Shown here piece after piece: positions 1 to 12,501 of a stretch of DNA of 64,000 nt; position 1 is the first letter of the stretch; every line of letters starts with the position of its first letter. The stretch spans positions 24,945,513-25,009,512 of the forward strand of contig CM057147.1 in NCBI GenBank assembly GCA_029964075.1, read 5' to 3'. Position numbers and translations under genes: made by a program. The stretch is from Patiria pectinifera. Taxonomy: Eukaryota; Echinodermata; Asteroidea; Valvatida; Asterinidae. Under the pieces are notes generated by a model that did no database searches, had not been told where the DNA came from, and was given only the letters and a program-made list of their open reading frames with translations.

Positions 1-950
1 AATTATAAGTGTTTGGCCCGGACGACTATAGCTCAACGGAGTTTCCTATGACAGCTCGAAAAGAAACAGAAATCGAGGTCACCAGCGCCCTTAGATTATG
101 AGCGTGTGCTACAGAGTGAAACTAACAAAAAAACGGAACCTAAACCCAAATAAATATATTTCATATTTATAAAAATATGTAGCACTAAAAATAATTATGA
201 CTGGTAATTAGCAAATTTAATAAACTACTGTTAGATGAAAAAATATATACTTCAATTGCTCGATCCGTTCAAATTGTATCACCATTTAAACGAGATTACC
301 CTAAAATCTGTTTCGTCCAAAAATGCAATTTCAAGAACTGTCGTTACAATTGTCCTCAAACATCATCAGCTATAAAACTTCGGTTTAAAAGTACAAAGTC
401 CTTTCGAAGGCTCGTCTTTAAAAAAAAAAATACGGATTTTATAAATCCTATTGTTAGCCATTTGATATTGTGTACTACAGTTGTTGAAACAAGTATTCTG
501 TGTAATTTTCTTTGTTGTTCCAAACAGTCAGAACACACAATAAAATTGCTTTTTGGGCAAAACTGATTTTAGGGTTACTTCGTTTAAACAGTGATAACAT
601 TTTAACGTGTACAGCAAGTGAAATAATTTTCTAACTTTGAAATTGTTTAATAAATGGGCTTCCAAATCATAAGTTATTTTGGTGCTATTTTTTTTAAATA
701 AGGAACTGAGGTATTTATGAATATGAAATATATTTCTTTGGGTTTGGGTTCCGCCATTATTTTACTCACCCTGTACAAACACCAAGTTACATCGCATGGA
801 CAGCAACATATAAGCGCCAACCATACGCCTAGACAGGCTACAAAGGCCCTCTTTGTTTTGCAGGTGGAGCCCACGAACCTTCCAAAACGAAATGAAGGGT
901 TGGTAATAACTTGAAAAGTAATATTTACACCTCTACCTTGGAATAATTAC
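1..950. other. AT-rich intronic sequence, no exon recognised
   Basis: This stretch lies 3' of the last visible exon of the minus-strand Tie-like gene and is probably its intron. I see no EGF, Ig or FN3 exon on the minus strand and no open frame with domain character on either strand. The short open frames here are typical of AT-rich noncoding DNA. Confidence 0.5.
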
Positions 951-3900
951 CTTGGCAGTTGATGCCTATGAATCCTGGTGCGCAGTTTCCATCAGTACAC
1001 TCGCCCGTAGTTCCGTCACACGCAACCCCGTCCATGCAGTGACATGTCTGTGCACAGTCTGCTCCGTAAGTGTTATCCTCACAAGCTAAAAACAAAATTA
1101 TAGAACAAATATCATATACAAGCTATAGTCCCATGTTTGCAGTCCTCCATTTGCTGGCTAAGCTCTGATGCCTTGTATTTTTCACATAATTAACTGAACC
1201 TAGCTATTTAGTCTCCTTTTTTTATGATTTCTATTTGTATGGTTTCCGAGAAAAAAACTGAAAAAAAACATGATTTCCTGTGGTAATATACACTGAATAA
1301 CAACTTACTCTTGTTACAGTCGATTCCTTGGTACCCTGCAGCACACGAGCAGCCATAAGGATCTGGTAAACAGAACAGCATCCCTGCACACGTAGGACCG
1401 CCTCCTAACTCAGCTGAGTCGCAGCGAAAACTTCCCGATTGACCAAAACGGTTTGGTTCTAAAACTGAAAACAAAACCACTAGGGTCTGTGATATTGTTT
1501 TTATAAGTAAAATAATATAGTGAACGCCGCTAAAGAATCAATCAGGAATTGGAGAAATATCTTTGATCGACCGAGGGTTTGTGACATACACGTATACTCA
1601 TGTAGATTAAGAACAATTTTAAACCCACATAAAGTATACCTATTTCGCAGACACTGCCACCAAAACCAGGCGGACAGATGCAGACGCCGCTCCGGTCGTC
1701 ACAAATACCACCATTCAGACAGACTGGACAATCACTGTCACAAGAGGGAGCATTCCAAATATGTCTCCCGCATCCTAAAATGATACATATAATACTTGCA
1801 AAAAAAACTAAAAACATTGCTATTGAATATTACACAAATAATGAATTTGTGAGTGCAATGGTATGAATAATTTTATGAGGTGACAAATGGAATATTCTAT
1901 TCTTCGCATCGTGGAATAAAACATTCCATCTGTCATCTCATGAAATTATTCTTACCATTGCACTCACAAACATTCATTATTTTGTATATTACAACACTTG
2001 ACTAAATCCTCATCATCAACAGTGTGACAGTGCAATTGAACTCCTATTTTTGCGTTGCTGCCAGATTGTGGGTTTGGACGAATAATTTAATGACATGTGA
2101 TCAACAACCCACAACCAAGATGATGGGCGTTGTAAATCAAGTCAATAAATATTTTGGAGAGTTGTAGCTTCTAATTGGTCGAGACTCGATCACGTGGGGA
2201 TGCATTAACGGTAATATAAAGACCGGTGTCATGTGAAAATCGGACTCGTATGAAAATCTGACTTTTCCCCCTTTTATTGGCTAAACCCTCTCACGTGACC
2301 GGTCCTCTCCTAATTATCTATGCATGAGCATGCGCAATACCACCAATGAGTCCGCATTTCGTAAAACCTAATTCTTGCTACATCGGCTTCAAAACAAGCG
2401 AATAAATGGCCCCTGAACCAGCGTTGATCCAACTTCAAGTAGTCTACGTCAGTCCGTTTTGCAATGAAAAGAGGTAGCATATTTAATGGCTGCCACGCCC
2501 CCAAAAAGGTACTTTTTTGGTGGCTCCGAATCTGGAAAACACTAATAATCTATATAATTATGTCTTTGTGAAGTTTTCTGCTTTTGTAACAAGTGGGAAA
2601 AACCATTTTCACTGCGGGCACGACAAGTCCCGCCCCCCTTTTTTTTTAAATGGATGCCACGCCCCTAAAAGGGTAAATTTGCGATGGCTCCACATCTAAA
2701 ACATTTTCTCGCATGAATATAAACATCTGTTCCAAGTTTCACGCTTTTATGCAAAAGTGCACAATTTTTTCACATATCCGCTGGACTATTGCAGGCATAA
2801 GCTAAAATATGGCCCCCAACATGAACAGAAAAAGTCTGAAATTATCGCCGAAAGACAAGTCACAAAACTCGGAGCATTTGAACTGTTTATTTCGTTTAAA
2901 AAAGGTATTTATCAAAGGGAATAAGAGTGTGAGGATCCAGTCTTCACTGCGTGGTTATGACCGGGTTGGGGGATGGCAGTTGTTAATCAACCTTGCCCTG
3001 GCCTTGTCTAACACAGAGCGGCCATCCCCCAACCCGGTCATTATCACACAGTGAAGACTGAGTCCTCACATTGTTATTCCATATATTGCTTTAAGAGTGC
3101 ACTCAGTATTTGTTTCAATTGAGGATGAATCCACGTACCTCTGACAATTAACCGCATGAGTGACTGATTTCCATGGCTACGTTCGCCGGCGAAGTGAACC
3201 TCATATATCCCAAAGGATGACGCATATGCAGTGCTAATATAATTGGTGAAATTCCCATTTAGATCATCAATGACTCCACCGCCATCCTTTCTCCATTTTG
3301 TTTGGGTACGGGCTGGGTCTGTTACAGTGACGGTCAGATTGACAGCATCTCCCAGGTTTACCGTCTGACTCACTCGGGTAGGGAGGAAGTCAGCTGTAAT
3401 GCACAGTACACATATTATATATCACGCACAGTACATCCGGTGAGCCACATGGTACAAGATAACAAAATATAAACCCGATACCCCTGTATCATCTGTTCAT
3501 TTTAAACTACCAAGAATTCAAAAACCCCAAAAGACAATAGATCAAGTGAAACTGCGATGCATTTGTCGTCAAAGCCAACAATTAATACGCTTATAGGTTA
3601 TGATTTTGAACAATAAATAGACGCCACAAATCCTAGGGCGCACTTCACAGTATACAGCAATGTCCTCAAACATGACACAAATCGGTGCATTTGGTATCGG
3701 TACATAACCTATTCAATCAAGCATAATTCTTTGTTAATTTGGGGAACAAGCGCATTCACACCAACCTTTTTGGCTCATGATGACAGTACCAATGCTAACA
3801 TCACCTTTTCCTGCTACCCTAGCATTACAGGCAAAGGCTCCAATCCTAGTCTTCCCTCCAGTCGCTGGCAATCGAAGAACAGAGAACTCATCTCCCTCTG

Positions 3901-6900
3901 ATGATGACGGTGATTCATAACGATGGTGGTCAGAAGGTAGCCCTAACGGGTCGTTTATGTTATCGACGCTTGTGTACGTGTGGGTTGTTCGAGCGAAGGA
4001 CAGCGCAGCATTACCGCCATGTAGATAGGCGGCGATGTAGGTGTCTTCACTGCCGATATCAATACGGGGCTTGGTGATACAGGTGAAATCATCTACGGTC
4101 AGCTTGACTGAAATTGAACAATATTTGCAGTAAAGTTGCGTTACCAGTGCTATTAACTTTGGAATGAGACATAGACCGAAAACAATTTGGCCCATGTTTA
4201 ATTATTACTTTTTTCGCAATTTTGAATTATTAGCCGCCAAATAATAATTTCGTTCTCCTGGAGTAGGCTGGTTCCCGACCCACAATCAGTATCTGTCATG
4301 TATGTCACAAAACAGAAAGGTTTTTCAGAGGTACAAAAAGACACCAGAAATACCCGTTTTTTGGCCCCCAAAAACCCATACAAAGGTGAAATATATTACC
4401 GGGAAAAATATAATTTATTGAAGAGTACGGAAAACGAAATTGCCCCACCCCCGAAAAAAAAATCCACCAACTTAGCGGCCTAAAGCTAGGGGGGGGGGGG
4501 GGCGCACGCCCCCATAATAAATATCGTTGCCCCCGCCCCCACCCCCAAGGCGCCCTCCCAGCTGGAAATTTGGCAACTGCGAGAAAAGCATTCTATAAAT
4601 CATGGTTAGTGGGTTGAACATAAATATGCCTCCCCTCCCTTTTGTTCACGGAAACGCTGTTTTTCGTGACATTCCGTGGAAAGCAAATAGTACCACCAAT
4701 TATTTCGTCTGAATATGTGCTCTTTAACAAAGTTCATATTACCTTGGCAGTTGATGCCCGTGAATCCTGGCGCGCAGTCCCCTCGACACTCGCCCGTAGT
4801 TCTGTCGCACGCGACTCCGTCCATGCAGTGACAAAGGCGACAGTCTTGTCCAAAAGTGTTAATGTCACACGCTTAAATAAAAGAAACATCAGCAAAATAT
4901 TATTGTGATACATTTTAAGGAGTTAAACTTAAAGCGAAAGAAAACAAAGACGACAAAATGGCATTACCTTGGCAGTTGATGCCTGTGAATCCTGGTGCGC
5001 AGTCCCCACGACACTCGCCCGTAGTTCCGTCACACGCAATCCCGTCCATGCAGTGACATGTCTGTGCACAGTCGGCTCCGTAGAAACCATCAGCACATCC
5101 TACAATGCAAGATCGGATAAATGATACAGATCTTGATTCGTTGTCTCAGGCGTTTTAGTCCTTTCATATGTTGACTGCATGCAACGCCCCTTCCAGCCCT
5201 GCCTTGAAAAAAATACTAGACTTCAACAACCCAGCCAACTTTCTATGGGAAATGCTGGATGGACCACTGACTAACACCTCCCAGACAATTACATGCCAGT
5301 GAGAGACTGCCCAAAATGTCATAACTGGAACCAAAAAATACCATTTACACATGCTCTGGGAATTTGGTATTAAATTTTATTTTGAAGTTAACTATTAAGA
5401 CCGTTCATACATGGTCAAAGCTAAGATTAAAAAAAAAAAATGACATGGATGTGCATTAGAAAACCATTTGTTTTAGAATTGTAACATTTTGATATGGTGG
5501 TTGTTGAAACAAGTAAACACCAGCCGTGAAAAGTGTTAATCTCAGCTTTTGTCCGGTATCAAAAACTTAAATATGAAACGTTTCATCGTGTGGAGATTTC
5601 CAATATACATTTTGAAGGTCTGACTTACTTTCAATGCAGTCGATTCCTTGGTACCCTGCAGCACACGAACATCCATAAGGATCTGGTAAACAGAACAGCA
5701 TCCCTGCACACGTAGGACCGCTTTCTAACTCAGGTGAGTCGCAGCGAAAACTTCCTGATTGGCCAAAACGGTTCGGGCCTTCAGCTGCGAAAGAGGTTAA
5801 CTTTCTCGTTTAACAAATAATAGGAAAGAGACACATAATAACAATGACAATCTTAACTGCTTGGTTAATTTCAATTCTGGTCGGCAGGCTGAAGGTGCAA
5901 TAACTTTGATGAACTAAAGACCGCAGTATGAGGAGAAAAGAGTGTGATGGAGCATGGTTTAAAACCGTCCACGTGACGGGCAATCGATCGTTATGAATGA
6001 GTAAACTGTCCAAGATATTTTAATTTTTTTCCCCCAAGTTTTAGACTCACAAGTTTTGCAGAATTCGCCACTAAATCCAGGCGGGCAAATGCAGTCTCCA
6101 CTCTTGTCGTCACACACACCGCCATTGAAACACACTGGACAATCCCTGTCACAAGAGCCCGAAGTCCATGTATGCTTTTCGCATCCTATTAAGTAAACCA
6201 ACAAAATATTTTCAGCGAATTAGTCGCACCATACCTTCACAAGCAAAGTCCATGCGACTTATGATTCAATTCTGTCATATTTTTGGCCTCTTCGGGAAAA
6301 CCCGATCAAATTATTAATTACAGCAGAGTGATTTCTCCTTTTTTTCAACTATACATTTTCAAATAGAATGAACCTCTATACCTCGGACAATCAACCGCAT
6401 GAGTGCCTGGTTTCCTTGGTTACGTGCCGCGGAAAGATGTACCTCGTAAACCCCACCTTTTGAAACAGCGGTATTAATGAAATCAATGTACAGCTTGTTC
6501 TTTCTGTCATTGATGACTTCACCGCCATTCTTTCTCCAACGGGTATTGGCACGGGCTGGGTCTCTTGCAGTGACGGTCAGATTGACTGCATCTCCCCGGT
6601 TTACTGTCTGACTCACTCGGGTAGGGAGGAGGTCAGCTGTAGAGTATACAAAATAGATTATAAAATAAAATGCAGCGTAAGAGGGATAAAGGGGATGTTT
6701 AGTCCACTTGTGTCATCGAATGAATGGGATGTTGATCGTAGCGAAAGCTTGGGAAGGAGATGGTCACGTATTGCAGGGGCTTAGCGAGACCGATTTTAAT
6801 GAGGGGGCGGCATTAAATTTGCCGACAGACCCGTCGTCCTTGAAGTAGCCAGAATATATTATTCCGAACAGCCACAACGGTAAACATTTTGTAAATAGTT

Positions 6901-9900
6901 GGAGAAAAAAAATGAGAACGAATGAAGAGAAAAACAATAATCGGAGGTGTTTGTTGTGACACCCCTTATTTTAGCTACGCCGTGGTGGTTCTTTGTCCGG
7001 CTCTAAATTTCGACTGAGAAGAGCTAGGGGCAGTGGCGTAAATGCATGTCGGCGAGTGGTGGATTACCATACCGTTAAATTAGCCGAGCCGTATACTCGG
7101 GTTTTTTGTTGGGGGGGGGGGGGTGTACACCACGAGACGCTAGCCTGGGGCGCTATTCATGATGCAAATGTACATGTACACTTGCACGCCTACATTCCTT
7201 AAGCTTACTTAACACTAGTGCACTGAAAGCAATGGACTGCTTGTTCTCACTTTTTCTCACTTTTTCTCGAACTATTTACAAAATTGTAACCTTTGGAAGG
7301 TTACCAGATAACCTCAGAATCAGCATTTTTGTTTCTCATGATAACAATCCGAGGTGGGAGAAGATCCAATGGCCCATTCCCCCGGGGGTATTCCTCCCGA
7401 TCCCCCACCCCACACCCCAGTGGATCGAATGATCCACATGATGACCACTGAGAAACGACCCTTCGACCGGCTACCGCGGACCAGTAAGCTGACAACTGGC
7501 GTGACATAGCGCATAATGATAATCTAAAATGCGTATTAACACCCACTGCACTGCTCGCTCACACCACGGAACACGTATTATATAGACAGGTGGTCCGTGG
7601 GTCACACAGTTTCAGTCAGCGATATCACGCGAATCGGCCACGCACAAACTTTTTCCTCCATTCATATAAGCTAAATAATAATAATAGACCAATTAAAATT
7701 CCTTGAAATCAGTGGCGTAACCACGGGGGGAGGGGGGGGGGGCGTGGGGGCCCCAGTGTCACCCCCCAATCAATTATCATTGATCTACATGACGCCATGG
7801 GCGTCAATCCTGGGGGGACAGGGGGACTGGTCCCCCCCCCCCCCCCCCCCCTTTTTGAAGGGTGGGGGACACAATATCAAATGTCCCCCTCCCACACTTT
7901 TGAACTGTGTCTCATTTACAGGGCCCTATTATGTACTACAATGTATTTTTTGCTTAGAAAATATTGGTTAAAGTGGTCAGAAATTGCCTCAGATAGCACC
8001 ACAGAGCATTTAGAATCCTAAATTTTTCGGGCCCTTAAAGCGGGCCCCGAACCCCACGCCTATAGCTCAAAATTCTTGTAGCTGATTCAATGACTCCAAC
8101 CTCGAAAACAATGTTCAAAAAAAATTCTTATGCCTTTAGCTGAGAAAACCTCGAAAATTATGTTTAAATTATTATCTTTTGTGCTAAGATAATTATTGGT
8201 CAAAGAGGTAAGAAATTGCCTCAGATCACACCACAGAGCATCGAGAATCCATTTTTTTTTTCGGGGCCCTTAAGCGGGCCCCGAACCCCACGCCTATAGC
8301 TCAGAATACCGATAGCTGATCCAATGACTCCAACCTCAAAAACGATGTTCAAATAATTATCTTTTGCTAAAAAAATATTATTTAAAGCATGGAGGAAAGT
8401 GGTAAGAAATTGCTTCAGATCACACCACAGAACATCTAGAATCCAATTTTTTTCGGGGCCCTTCAGCGGGCCCCGAACCCCCACGCCGTAAGGGCTTCGC
8501 GCTTCGCGCTCGCATCAGTTCTGATCATCAAGGTATGTCCCCCCCCCCCCACTTCTGAGAAGCGATTGACGTTCCTACATGACGCCCCCATGAAATGTTC
8601 AAGCCCCCCAGCCCCCCCGCCCCCCCCCCCCCAAAAGGGAAAAATTCCTGGCTACGCCACTGCCACACCCCCACCCACTCGGGACTTGCGCCCACACGAT
8701 GGTGTCACCTCACTCCTCCCGTTCGCTATATATGCCCTTGACCATTTGACAATAATTATGATTACGAAGATGCACGTATCGTTTACTTCCTTTCCCATCG
8801 GGTTCCATGCAGTCTTGACCTAAGTTGAATCAGATTTTGAAATCTGAATGTTTAAGTGATCTTCCTTTCTTTATTCATCTGGTTGTATACACCCATACGA
8901 TTTTTGGGGTACAGATATCGGGGTGATCATGTAGCTCATTCCCCGGCCCATCCCCGGGAGTAAAGATCATTAATTCCTAGGGTTATTAACCATTCCTTTT
9001 GGTATGGCCTTCTTTAATGTATACATTTCTGCTAACCATTTATGTTTCTTAATTAGTTTGTCTCTGATATACTCTGTATACAGTTCACCATTTTCGGTCA
9101 GAAAGTCATTAACGTAAATGATGTTGGATTTGATGCAGTTGCTTAAGTACAATGGCTTGTGTTTATACTTAATGTAATTATTACCCAATAGTATAGGTTT
9201 TCCCGGCTATTTTAAAATATTTTTCGTTCGAATTCACCGATTCTTACATTCAAATTCTTCCATCAACATCGATTTAGTGCACTTCCAATGATTAATTTCG
9301 TCTTTTGTCAGACAATTTCAAATTTAGTCCAAAAAAGTCGAACGATCAGTACACGTCTCGTCCACGCCGGATCGTGTTATTCAGAAATCAAGAAATCAAA
9401 TTCGTCTAATTGATTTATATAAGACGAATTCGATCTCTGAATGCTGCCATTCGACAACAGCTTGGACGAATTCGATCTGTAATGACGAATATTCTCGACC
9501 CGATGACTAAAGAGGATGACCAAACTTTGAAATTGAATGTGGTTAAATGCATGTGAAAGTTTTCGTGGACGAAATCAAATTATAGAGTAAGTGAATTTGA
9601 GTGAACAATCTTTTAAAATTGCCGGAAAACCTATATTTTGTGTTTTTATATCAGTCGGCTGTAAATCGATTTTTACAATCAGGTGAGTTTAGTTCCTGCC
9701 AACAGAATATTAACTCTTTATAAAATTGTGGGAGGTTTTAGGCCTAATGTTATACGTGAACAACACTTTGCTTTTGTAAAATTCCCAGCAGCGTATCCAG
9801 TGGCGGGGGGGCACTTTGCCCCCCCCCCCGCGGGTTTTTTAGACAATTTTTTTGTCAGCAATGATTTGAAGTGTTTATAGAGTTCTTCTGACATCAATTC

Positions 9901-12501
9901 CACCAAAGAAAACCCGCTCAACAACCATTACAATGCGCCGTGAAATTGTCCATATAATAATATAGTATACAAAATAATGGTAAGTTTTGAAGAGCGCCCC
10001 CATTTGGAAGATGAGTACCAGGCACCCCCGCTTTTTTATTTTACGGAGAGCAAGTGTCCGGAGAAAAAAAACATGTCTAAATTTTTCGGCGCGGATGTGC
10101 GGTTGCCCCCGACATCAAAAGCTGGATATGCTGCTGAAAATTCCTTTTGAGGACTGAAAGTTCCATGAGTTTAAATACAACTTGCAAAGGGTTTTCCATT
10201 TCCCAATCTTATTGTTGAACAATTTGAATATCCAGTTTAGTGCTATATTATGGGATTCGAAATCAGTCATGTTAACCCCGAGTTCGTTTACATTGCGAAT
10301 CATTGTTTCTCTTGAAATTTTGTCTATTTTACCATACCAGATATTCGGAAACACTATATTATCTCTTTTTGAAACATATTTTTGTGTGGTTGGAATAACA
10401 GATACTAAAAAGGTAAATTGTCAGACTACGTACTATTGTTACGCTTCCGGGTAATGCCACATGTCTTCTTTATTATTTGTGCGAATTTAATTAATCAATG
10501 GAAAAGGAAAAGAAAAAAAGCCAATCGTTTTTATCCAATTTAAACATTGCGCTCTTCGATTGTTTGTCCGTGACTATTACAATTTTAATTTACTAACCTG
10601 ATTTGCTCATGATGACAGTACCAATGCTGATGTCAACCCTTCCCATTATAGCATTACAGGAAAAGGCCCCAATCCTAGCCTTCCCTCCAGCCGCTGGCAA
10701 TTGAACAATAGAGACCTTATCTCCCTCTGATGACGAGGGCGTTTCCAAAGAGTGTTTTGAGGGTAACTTTAACATTGATGGTGGGTTGTCGGTATCGGTA
10801 CCAGTACGCGTGAATGTTGTCCGAGCGAAGGACAGCGAAGCATGACCGCCATGCAGATAGGCTGCGATGTAGGTGTCTTCACTGCCGAAAGCGATACGGG
10901 GCTTGGTGATACAGGTGAAATCAGTGATGGCTGAAACACCTGAAAAGTAATAGTTTTGTACAGCATTAAAAAAAACGCACTTCGGACACCCTTCACCACA
11001 CCCTAAGAAAAGAAATAGCCAATATTGGGTAAAACTGTAAACTTTATGGCAGTAAGAAGGGAACATTGTCGAGGGTAAACTTGACACAGCTTCTATTGTG
11101 TCATGAGCTCGGCGGACGGATATTTGGCCTACTAATACTTGTGTGCACCCCAAAGTCTCGCGTACGTCCTCCCTCTTGAACAATCAATTAATCTTATCCG
11201 CAAAACGTGTGCGCGCAATATGTCATGTACCTTACACAGCGTCAACTTTTGCCTAACTCGCGTTTATCAACTTTTCGAAGTTTTCTCACAGGCTATGCAT
11301 TATTTAGCAACGTTTACCTTTTGGATGGGTTTACGTAAAACAGGTATTTTGATATTACACAATGCGTAATAATGTTTTAGGGTTTGAATCAATAATTCTT
11401 TGAAAATTATACCCAACCACCCTACTTGACAAGAATTTACGCTGTGTTTTGTGCACCGGCAACCAACGCAGTATTATAATCTGAATCATCGCCTTTGAAA
11501 CGGAGCACTTTGCTGAACATCGAAGTGGTTTCCGGTTATGCGGAAAAGTTCTCGAGACATCCTGTACATAATCAATAATAATTATTAAAAGGTTATTTTC
11601 ATCTGGAATGTGTTCTTTATGGCTCTAAAACGAATTTCTCGTAATATGATAATGAATTGTTAATCGTTAGAAGTACAATACGTTCACACATCGTACGATT
11701 TCCGTGTTTTTATCGCGCACTTGAAATTCAGGGTACAAACTTTGGTCCCCCACTAATCGAGCCATTTGAGTACCATGCAGTCGTTCATAGATCACACAAA
11801 AAGTCTTTTCAAAACTTAGCTTTAATCAAACTTTGCGCTGTACATGTAAATGTAATTAACCTGAAACTAGCCGGCAGCGTGCCCCGATTTGTCATGCACG
11901 TGACATGCATAGATGTTCAACAGTTTGCCTCAAAATTCGACGATCCTAATTCACTGCTGTAAGTAGTTTGGCCCTATTGATAATGCAAAACAATGCCGCA
12001 TCAGATGTTAACCCGTGGGTTTTTGCATTATTTTCTGCGTAAATATAGGGCATTGTTTTGATTTTCTTTGACTTAAATATGAAACACATAATTTCAGCAT
12101 CTCCGGACCTTAAAGATACCACCTCACTGCATACATTCAAGACACTCCTGAAAGCTCACCTGTTTCAGGGGGTGTACCATCAATATTTTTTTCTTCTTTA
12201 TGGTGCCCCATCAGTGCCTTAGAGCAAACTTTTTGATTTTGGCGCTTTACAAATTTCTTTTGATCGATTGAGTTGGTGAAATACGAACATACACGGCAGA
12301 CAGGCCATACCATTCTTTTGATGTTGCTCTGGTGGTTTTATATACAAATTTAAAACGCGCCGGTTAAAATAATATTTGGAGCTAAACGATTATTTACGGA
12401 ACAGAGTTTTAACAACAAAAAACCTCTGAACTCAATTAAGGCCTACCTGTAAATGGTCCCAGCAGAAGAAACAAAAAGATGAAATGGAGACGGTCCTCCA
12501 T
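951..12501 (-). CDS. Tie/TEK-like receptor ectodomain with tandem duplicated Ig-EGF head (3' partial)
   Basis: Cell-surface protein resembling the N-terminal half of vertebrate Tie receptors, which bind angiopoietins in vertebrates; no ligand can be inferred here. Exons in transcript order are 12447-12501, 10598-10930, 6382-6636, 6051-6185, 5629-5784, 4968-5099, 4743-4871, 3766-4107, 3139-3393, 1640-1774, 1309-1464 and 951-1085. All internal junctions are phase 1 and give 739 residues without a stop. Exon 1 encodes the start ATG and a hydrophobic signal peptide (MEDRLHFIFLFLLLGPFT). Next come an Ig-like pair (FTCITKPRI, then SQTVN..RLIVRG), an EGF with CICPPGFSG, an EGF containing FCLPDPYGCSC as in vertebrate Tie proteins, and two further EGFs; the block then repeats. 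Transmembrane and cytoplasmic parts are not visible, so kinase, phosphatase or secreted forms are all possible. Confidence 0.85.
1837..1982. repeat. Palindromic MITE-like hairpin
   Basis: Two arms of about 55 bp face each other. The left arm runs from AATAATGAATTTGTGAGTGC and the right arm ends in the complementary GCACTCACAAACATTCATTATT, with a short AT-rich loop near 1905-1925. It lies in an intron of the Tie-like gene, about 60 bp upstream (in transcript order) of exon 1640-1774. Confidence 0.7.
2918..3080. repeat. Palindromic MITE-like hairpin, GC-rich arms
   Basis: The arms share TGTGAGGA, AGTCTTCACTG and GACCGGGTTGGGGGATGGC in inverted orientation around a loop at about 2985-3020. The right arm ends 58 bp from the donor of Ig exon 3139-3393, inside the same intron. 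No coding capacity. Confidence 0.7.
7710..8663. mobile_element. Repeat cluster with CAGTGGCGTA termini and three internal unit copies
   Basis: The cluster starts with CAGTGGCGTAACCA (7710) and ends with the inverted TGGCTACGCCACTG (8663), a hAT-like terminal pair, but I find no matching target duplication. Inside are three related units about 190-230 bp apart, each with ATTGCCTCAGAT or ATTGCTTCAGAT, ACCACAGA and a GGGCCC..GCGGGCCCCGAACCCC palindrome. The same unit occurs in the elements at 28.6, 57.7 and 63.6 kb. It may be nested insertions or an amplified internal segment. Confidence 0.55.
8970..10354 (-). mobile_element. L1/Tx1-like LINE ORF2 remnant, interrupted
   Basis: Two separated minus-strand frames resemble the C-terminal part of L1/Tx1-clade reverse-transcriptase polyproteins. 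The upstream piece (10115-10354) carries KISRETMIRNVNELGVNMTD followed by LNWIFKLFNNKIGKWK. The downstream piece (8970-9188) carries a YINDL-type motif (IIYVNDFLTENGELY). They are in the right order but separated by unrelated DNA, including the element at 9192-9635. Assignment rests on motif memory, not a search. Confidence 0.5.
9192..9635. mobile_element. TA-flanked DNA element with inverted termini
   Basis: Left terminus TATAGGTTTTCCCGGC and right terminus GCCGGAAAACCTATA are inverted copies, continuing into ATTTTAAAA on each side, about 440 bp apart. It sits between the two LINE ORF2 fragments and probably inserted into the LINE copy. No transposase frame is visible. Confidence 0.5.
12090..12265 (+). 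mobile_element. CR1/L2-like LINE 3' end fragment
   Basis: The plus strand encodes TFKTLLKAHLFQ, which resembles the conserved C-terminus of CR1/L2-type reverse-transcriptase polyproteins, and is followed by a GGCGCTTTACAAATTTC motif typical of their 3' ends. Only a short 5'-truncated fragment is present. It lies in the first intron of the Tie-like gene, opposite to its transcription. Confidence 0.5.

Larger units (their letters stand above)
951..4107 (-). other. Tie-like head, unit 2 (2 Ig exons, 3 EGF exons visible)
   Basis: Second copy of the block: Ig exons 3766-4107 and 3139-3393, then EGF exons 1640-1774, 1309-1464 and 951-1085. Exon order, phase and most residues match unit 1. The 156-bp EGF exon (1309-1464) is nearly identical to 5629-5784, while the Ig exons have diverged more. 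This suggests partial duplication with gene conversion, or stronger constraint on the EGF module. Confidence 0.8.
4743..10930 (-). other. Tie-like head, unit 1 (2 Ig exons, 4 EGF exons)
   Basis: First copy of the repeated ectodomain block. Ig exon pair 10598-10930 and 6382-6636; EGF exons 6051-6185, 5629-5784, 4968-5099 and 4743-4871. The last two EGF exons lie about 100 bp apart and are close copies of each other (both carry CHCMDG and APGFTGINCQ), so unit 1 has one EGF more than is visible in unit 2. A long intron (6637-10597) splits the Ig pair and is filled with repeats. Confidence 0.8.

Noticed and set aside
10931..11183. Upstream extension of the Ig exon frame with its own ATG (MFKREDVRETLG)
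   Set aside because: The exon has a clear acceptor at 10931-10932 in phase with the signal-peptide exon at 12447-12501; the extension is intron.
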